Positions 55,562 through 62,189 of a DNA stretch of 62,189 nt are shown one piece after another. The notes beneath the pieces are model-generated. The model made no database searches and was not told the DNA's origin. It was given only the letters and a program-made list of their open reading frames with translations. The number at the start of each line of letters is the position of its first letter. Position 1 is the first letter of the stretch. The position numbers were made by a program, and so were the translations under genes. Source of the DNA: Paracoccaceae bacterium (GTDB lineage: Bacteria; Pseudomonadota; Alphaproteobacteria; Rhodobacterales; Rhodobacteraceae); NCBI GenBank assembly GCA_002709405.1, contig PAQV01000054.1, positions 1 to 62,189 on the forward strand, given 5' to 3'.

Positions 55562-56572
55562 TCAGGGTTTCTTGCCCTGGGCCAGCATCGTCATTTCGGG
55601 GATCATCGTGCGGATGCCCACATCGGCAAACCCGCCCGTTTCCAGGGCGTCCGTCAGCCAGCCAGCATCCAGCGACCGTGCCTCCGGCGTGAACGCCGTG
55701 TGCTGCAACTGCCACAAGGCCGCCAGCGGCGGGCCGGACCGGTCCGCCTTGACCACGAAATCGTGGATCAGGATCATCCCGCCCGGGTTCAGCACGTCGT
55801 ACGCCTGCTTGATCAGCCGGTCATGGGTGTCCCCGGGCACACCGGAAAACAGGTAGGACATCAGCACGATATCCTGGCCTTCGGGCCATTCGGCCTCCAG
55901 CGCATTGCCTTCCTGGTAGGTGATCCGGTCCGACAGCCCCGCCGAATCCACGTATTCCCGCCCCAGGGCGGCCACGTTGGGAAATTCCAGCACGGTCGCC
56001 GTCAGCTCCGGATTGGCCGCGCACAGGGTGATGTCAAAGGCCGCCGTGCCGCCGCCCACATCCAGCATCTTGGTCATGCCCGACAGGTCCAGCGCCTTGC
56101 GCAACTGCCGTGCAGGCCCCAACGATCCGGCATGCTGGCTTTCCGAGTACAGCCGCGCCTCCGCCGGGTCCGAGAACCAGTCCGCGTAGGACTTGGTGTC
56201 CGCCTCGTCCAGCTTGCCCGTCAGCGCCCCCTCGATCTGGTCCAGCAGAGGGTACATCTGCTTGCCCACCTGCAGCCGCAGGTAATCGGAAAAGTCGTAC
56301 TTCGCCCCCTTCACCAGGAACGCCTCCGCCGCCGGAGAATTGCTGAACTTGCCGTCCGACACAGACACCAGCCCCAGCCCCGCCAACGAGGTCAGCAACG
56401 TCATCGCCCGGTCCGGATGGATCTCGGCCGCCGCCGCCAGCTCGGCCGAGGTCTTTGCCCCCTCCGCCAGGGTCGAAAACACCTCCAGCTCTAGTGCCGC
56501 GAACAGGGCCTTCGAGCCCATGAATCCGAATGCGATATTGGAAATTTCGTCGGCTTCGGTGAGAAGGGACAT
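55562..56572 (-). CDS. SAM-dependent O-methyltransferase (HIOMT-like)
   Basis: 336 residues from ATG 56572 (GGAG five bases upstream). N-terminal helical dimerisation domain (SNIAFGFMGSKALFAALELEVFSTL, winged-helix-like part AMTLLTSLAGLGLVSV). The SAM-binding domain has MLDVGGGTAAFDITLCAANP (motif I), TVLEFPNVAALG and DIVLMSYLFSGVPGDTHDRLIKQAYDVLNPGGMILIHDFVV. Matches acetylserotonin-type O-methyltransferases. Substrate unknown; separate from the suf operon by a hairpin. Confidence 0.85.
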   Translation of the reverse strand: MSLLTEADEISNIAFGFMGSKALFAALELEVFSTLAEGAKTSAELAAAAEIHPDRAMTLLTSLAGLGLVSVSDGKFSNSPAAEAFLVKGAKYDFSDYLRLQVGKQMYPLLDQIEGALTGKLDEADTKSYADWFSDPAEARLYSESQHAGSLGPARQLRKALDLSGMTKMLDVGGGTAAFDITLCAANPELTATVLEFPNVAALGREYVDSAGLSDRITYQEGNALEAEWPEGQDIVLMSYLFSGVPGDTHDRLIKQAYDVLNPGGMILIHDFVVKADRSGPPLAALWQLQHTAFTPEARSLDAGWLTDALETGGFADVGIRTMIPEMTMLAQGKKP

Positions 56573-56678
56573 GTCAGCTCCGTCTTTGGACATCGTTGGC
56601 GCCAGCCTAGACTCCACGGCCCGAAGTACCACCCATCAAGGCAAGAAAACGACACAGCCCAGGTCGCAAATGCACAAA

Positions 56679-56701
56679 GGCCGGGCATATCGCGCCCGGC
56701 C
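56679..56701 (-). terminator. Terminator-like hairpin at the end of the suf operon
   Basis: Perfect 8-bp stem GGCCGGGC/GCCCGGCC with a 7-base loop; on the minus strand followed by TTTGTG. Lies 62 bases after the sufS stop and before the methyltransferase gene. Weak T-run. Confidence 0.6.
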
Positions 56702-56762
56702 CTGTCTTCATCTTTGCAAAAATACGCACCGCCGAAGGCGACGACCGCCAGGTCGTAAAACT

Positions 56763-57975
<1,213 letters not shown>

Positions 57976-57983
<8 letters not shown>

Positions 57984-58566
57984 TGGCAAGAGTGTCTCCC
58001 ATCGGGCCGCCGATCAGGGTCAGCAGCAACGTCATGGCCAGGGCCAGGGCCAGGACCGAGGCGATCAGCACGCCGGCCGCCCGGGCCAGCGAGCCCAGCC
58101 GGTGCGCCTGGTCGATGAAATGCAACAGCACGTAAAGGCTGTAAAAGCCCACGACCACCGCCAGCAACAGGCTGAAGAAGGGGAACAGGAACTGCACCAC
58201 CAGCGACACCAGCTGTACGGCCACACGCAAGGCCTGCATCCAGATCAGCACCGCGGCCACCTCGTCGAAGGACCCGGTGCCGCCCATCTTCTCGCCGATC
58301 CACTGCATCATCCAGATCATGACGACCAGCCCGACCGACACCAGCAGCACATAGGTCACCGGCTGCGCCAGAACGCCGGGCAGCAGCACCGGCAGGCCCA
58401 TCAGCACCGCCGGCCCGAACAGCAGCAGCGTGTTCACCAGCGACACCACGCCGATCGCCAGCCACAGGACCTCTCGGGGCAGGTTCAGCCCCATCACCTG
58501 CCGGGCCGCCTCGGCCGGGTCCTTCACCGTCAAGAGGGCCAGCGCCCCCCAATCCTGCCCGTTCAT
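57976..58566 (-). CDS. YIP1-family membrane protein
   Basis: 196 residues with five hydrophobic segments (LWLAIGVVSLVNTLLLFGPAVL, YVLLVSVGLVVMIWMM, ALRVAVQLVSLVVQFLF, LLLAVVVGFYSLYVLL, AGVLIASVLALALAMTLLLTLIG). Follows the YIP1 pattern. Translationally coupled to neighbours inside the suf operon, an arrangement that seems conserved in Rhodobacterales (recalled). Role in Fe-S assembly unproven. Confidence 0.78.
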
Positions 58567-59048
58567 GTCTCTCTACGCTCCGCCAGACTGAGACCGGTGA
58601 ACCAGAACCAGCCCAGAACGGCAAGCCATAGGACGCCCACAAGTGTCTGCGCCGGCCCCGGACCGATGAACCCGGCCACAAGCCCGTGCAACAGCATCAA
58701 AGGCGCCGACGACAGCAGCGCCCAGAACAGCACCACCCGCGCACCGTACCAATCCCCGGCCCCGCCGAAGATCTTGGCCACCAGGTGCGACAGCGCGGCC
58801 AGCCCGTAAAAGAGCAGCGGCGCGATGAACACCCAGCCCAGCAGCGCGCCGCCCAGAAGCATGTTCAGCTCGGCCCCGCCCAGGTGCGCCTCACGCGAGA
58901 GGCGCGGCATCTGGGCCACGAAGGCGAGCGCGCAGAAGAGCATGAGAAAAACAAGGGCCCGGTCTTCGCGCGGGCCCATGTTCAGAAGCCGCGCCACAAT
59001 CGGGCGCGGCCGGCGATACATCGCCGCGATGTCGGTGGTGACTGCCAT
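58563..59048 (-). CDS. YIP1-family membrane protein
   Basis: 161 residues from ATG 59048, two bases after the sufD stop. Hydrophobic segments RALVFLMLFCALAFVAQM, LNMLLGGALLGWVFIAPLLFYGLAAL, RVVLFWALLSSAPLMLLHGLVAGFIG and LVGVLWLAVLGWFWF. Same size class and arrangement as the next gene, to which it is coupled (4 bases). Possibly a pair forming a complex. Function unknown. Confidence 0.7.
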   Translation of the reverse strand: MAVTTDIAAMYRRPRPIVARLLNMGPREDRALVFLMLFCALAFVAQMPRLSREAHLGGAELNMLLGGALLGWVFIAPLLFYGLAALSHLVAKIFGGAGDWYGARVVLFWALLSSAPLMLLHGLVAGFIGPGPAQTLVGVLWLAVLGWFWFTGLSLAERRET

Positions 59049-59049
59049 C

Positions 59050-60329
59050 TCAGCCGCGCCGCGAAAGCCACCCTTCAAGCCGGGTCACGATCTGCTCGGC
59101 CAGCGTCTCGTCCTCGATTTCCTCGACGGCCTCGGCCAGGAAGGCCAGCGTCAGCAGGTTCGTGGCCTCGCGCTCCGGCACCCCGCGCGAGCGCAGGTAG
59201 AACAGCCCCTCTTCGTCGATCGCCCCCGAGGTCGAGCCATGCGAACAGGCCACGTCATCGGCGTAGATCTCCAGCTCGGGCTTGGCCAGGAACTGGCTGT
59301 CCCCGTCCAGCAGCAAGGACTGGCTGATCTGGTACCCGTCGGTCTTCTGCGCGCCCGGCTTGACCAGGATCTTGCCCTGGAAGACACCCACGGCCCCGTT
59401 CTTCAGGACCTTCTTGAAGACCTGCCGGCTTTCGCAATCCACCGCGTCATGGGTGATGAACACCGTGTCGTCATGGTGGAAATCGCCGTCCCCGACACAG
59501 GCGCCGGCCACGTGGGCCACAGCCTCGTCACCCGTCAGCTCGACCACCTGTTCGTTGCGCGTCAGCACGCCGTTCACGGTCAGGGTAAAGGACTTGTAGA
59601 CCGATTTCTCGCCCAGCCGGGTGAACATGTGCGTCGCCGCGCGGCGTTCATGATCGCGCCCCTGGGTCCGGATATGGTGCAGGGTCGCGCCATCGGCGAT
59701 GTCGATTTCCATGCTCTTGTTGAAGCGCGCGGCGGCCGGCCCGTTTTCGAGGATCGTCACCTCGGCCCCGGCATCGACCTTGACCACGTGGTGCAGGATC
59801 GCGTCCGACCCGCTGTCGGCATGGGAATAGGTCAGGTGCAGCGGCTTCGAGGGCGTGCCCGTCACATGGATCAGCAACCCGTCGGTCGCAAAGGCCGTGT
59901 TCAGCGCAGCCAGAGGCCGCTGGACCGGGTCCTGGCCCCTGGCTTCCAGGACGCCATAGACGTCCTTGGCCCAGTGGATATCCATCTCGGCGGTCTCGGC
60001 CAGGCGCTCGATGCTGACCCCTTCAAGGGCCAGGTCGTCCGAGGCCTCGGCATCGAAGACACCGTCGACGAAGACAATGCGCAGCCGGTCGACGTCGTCG
60101 AAGATCGGCGTCTCGGTGGCCTCTAAGACAGCCGCTTCGGGCGCCTGGGCCTGGGTCAGCGATTCCGGCCGGGTGAATTTCCAGTACTCGTCGCGCGCCG
60201 TGGGCAGGCCCATCTCGTGCACCCGGGCCAGGGCCGCCTTGCGGGCCGGCGCAGACCACCCGGTGTCGGGCAGGTCCAGCGTGGCCAAAAGCGCGTCGGT
60301 CACATCCGCTTTCGGTTTCGGCAGAGCCA

Positions 60330-60330
<1 letters not shown>
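59050..60330 (-). CDS. sufD: Fe-S cluster assembly protein SufD
   Basis: 426 residues. The N-terminus ALPKPKADVTDALLATL leads to the beta-helical core; GAEVTILENGPAAARFNKSMEIDIADGATLHHIRTQGRD, YGVFQGKILVKPGAQKTDGYQISQSLLLDG, EIYADDVACSHGSTSGAIDEEGLFYLRSRGVPEREATNLLTLAFL are characteristic of SufD/SufB. Forms the SufBC2D scaffold with SufB and SufC. One-base overlap with sufC. Confidence 0.95.
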
Positions 60331-61085
<755 letters not shown>

Positions 61086-61107
61086 GTTTTTACCCTTCCT
61101 TGGGGCC

Positions 61108-61419
61108 TCAGCCCAGCATGACGGCCGTGCCCGAGGCACTGACCATCAGCATGTTGTTGATGACTTCGTAATCCAGGTCGACGCCGACAACGGCATTGGC
61201 GCCCAACCCGATCGCGCGTTCTTCCAGCTCGGCCAGCGCAACCTCGCGCGCACGGCCCAATTCCTTTTCATAGGCGCCGGACCGGCCGCCGATGATGTCG
61301 GTGATCCCGGCAAAGAGATCCCGGAACACGTTCGCCCCAAGGATCGCCTCTCCGGCAACGATGCCCTTGTACTCGGCGATCTGGTAGCCCTCGACCGAAG
61401 GCGTTGTCGTCACGATCAT
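61108..61419 (-). CDS. YbjQ/UPF0145-family protein within suf operon
   Basis: 103 residues from ATG 61419. [44 protein letters not shown]-like helix and [19 protein letters not shown] are the family signature (heavy-metal-binding domain-like, pentameric). No function proven. Its insertion between sufB and sufC is unusual compared with typical sufBCDS. Confidence 0.85.
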   Translation of the reverse strand: MIVTTTPSVEGYQIAEYKGIVAGEAILGANVFRDLFAGITDIIGGRSGAYEKELGRAREVALAELEERAIGLGANAVVGVDLDYEVINNMLMVSASGTAVMLG

Positions 61420-61443
61420 GGCGCGTTCCTCTCCACCGGGACC

Positions 61444-61485
61444 AAATTTCTTCGAAGAAATTTGCAAAAATCTTCGAAGATTTTT
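61444..61485. repeat. Two tandem perfect palindromes between sufB and ybjQ-like gene
   Basis: Two 20-base perfect palindromes, 61444-61463 and 61466-61485, share the core TCTTCGAAGA, with AAATT and AAAAA arms and two bases between. Either can form a 10-bp hairpin. On the minus strand the outer one ends in T-rich sequence, so it may attenuate transcription after sufB or be a mobile palindromic repeat of this group. Confidence 0.75.
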
Positions 61486-61488
61486 GGC

Positions 61489-62189
<701 letters not shown>

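Overview
The window holds a complete temperate, lambda-like (HK97-type head, long non-contractile tail) prophage of about 53.4 kb, integrated at the 3' end of a tRNA-Arg(CCG) gene in what looks like a Rhodobacteraceae (alphaproteobacterial) chromosome. The host assignment rests on high GC, a sufB-(ybjQ-like)-sufC-sufD-sufS operon on the right flank, GTA-type tail genes and small exported proteins of a style common in roseobacters. The prophage runs between two copies of a 21-bp direct repeat (282-302 and 53619-53639) that carries the tRNA 3' end. Left of it lie about 280 bp containing what looks like an IS21-type element end; right of it lie the intact tRNA, a haem peroxidase, an O-methyltransferase and the suf operon.

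Layout, left to right. 508-4636: an accessory block with a serine recombinase, a ribbon-helix-helix/GIY-YIG pair and, divergently, a Gp37/Gp68 (DUF5131) protein followed by six small genes with near-identical ribosome-binding segments. 4658-30911 (minus strand): the late operon, read right to left: HNH, terminase small and large subunits, portal, ClpP-type protease, HK97 capsid, connectors, tail tube, frameshifted tail assembly chaperone, tape measure, tail tip, two large receptor or depolymerase-type tail proteins, lysis genes and a glycine-rich tip protein. 31435-43107 (minus strand): the early operon: Cro-like and CII-like regulators, a CtrA-like DNA-binding protein, SSB, a DUF1064 nuclease, an O-like replication protein with an internal repeat cluster, helicase, TOPRIM primase, many small coupled genes and, last, a NusG paralogue just upstream of a strong late promoter. 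43200-45106 (plus strand): CI-type repressor operon with a lipoprotein and membrane proteins, ended by an intrinsic terminator. 45170-53574 (plus strand): a second repressor-controlled operon with Gp157, ERF annealing protein, NinB, a Ref/DUF968-like nuclease, small genes, an excisionase-like protein and the tyrosine integrase.

How it seems to work. Four 15-bp operators (consensus TTYACATANTGTAAA) sit in two pairs, one between cI and cro and one after the cI operon terminator, so one repressor can silence both the leftward replication operon and the rightward recombination operon. On induction the leftward operon makes replication proteins and, at its end, a full-length NusG-like protein (NGN plus KOW). 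The late promoter follows immediately, with a long leader before the first late gene, which suggests NusG-type antitermination of the 26-kb late operon (inference).

Most notable items: the NusG paralogue; a CtrA-like winged helix joined to a short N-terminal helix-turn-helix; an HNH homing endonuclease fused to the first part of a helicase exactly at its P-loop; two 98-nt tRNA-like elements with a repeated 45-bp leader in front of two lysis genes; a lambda-type GGGAAAG frameshift cassette; and two strong hairpins with CCTCC loops at 49.8 kb.
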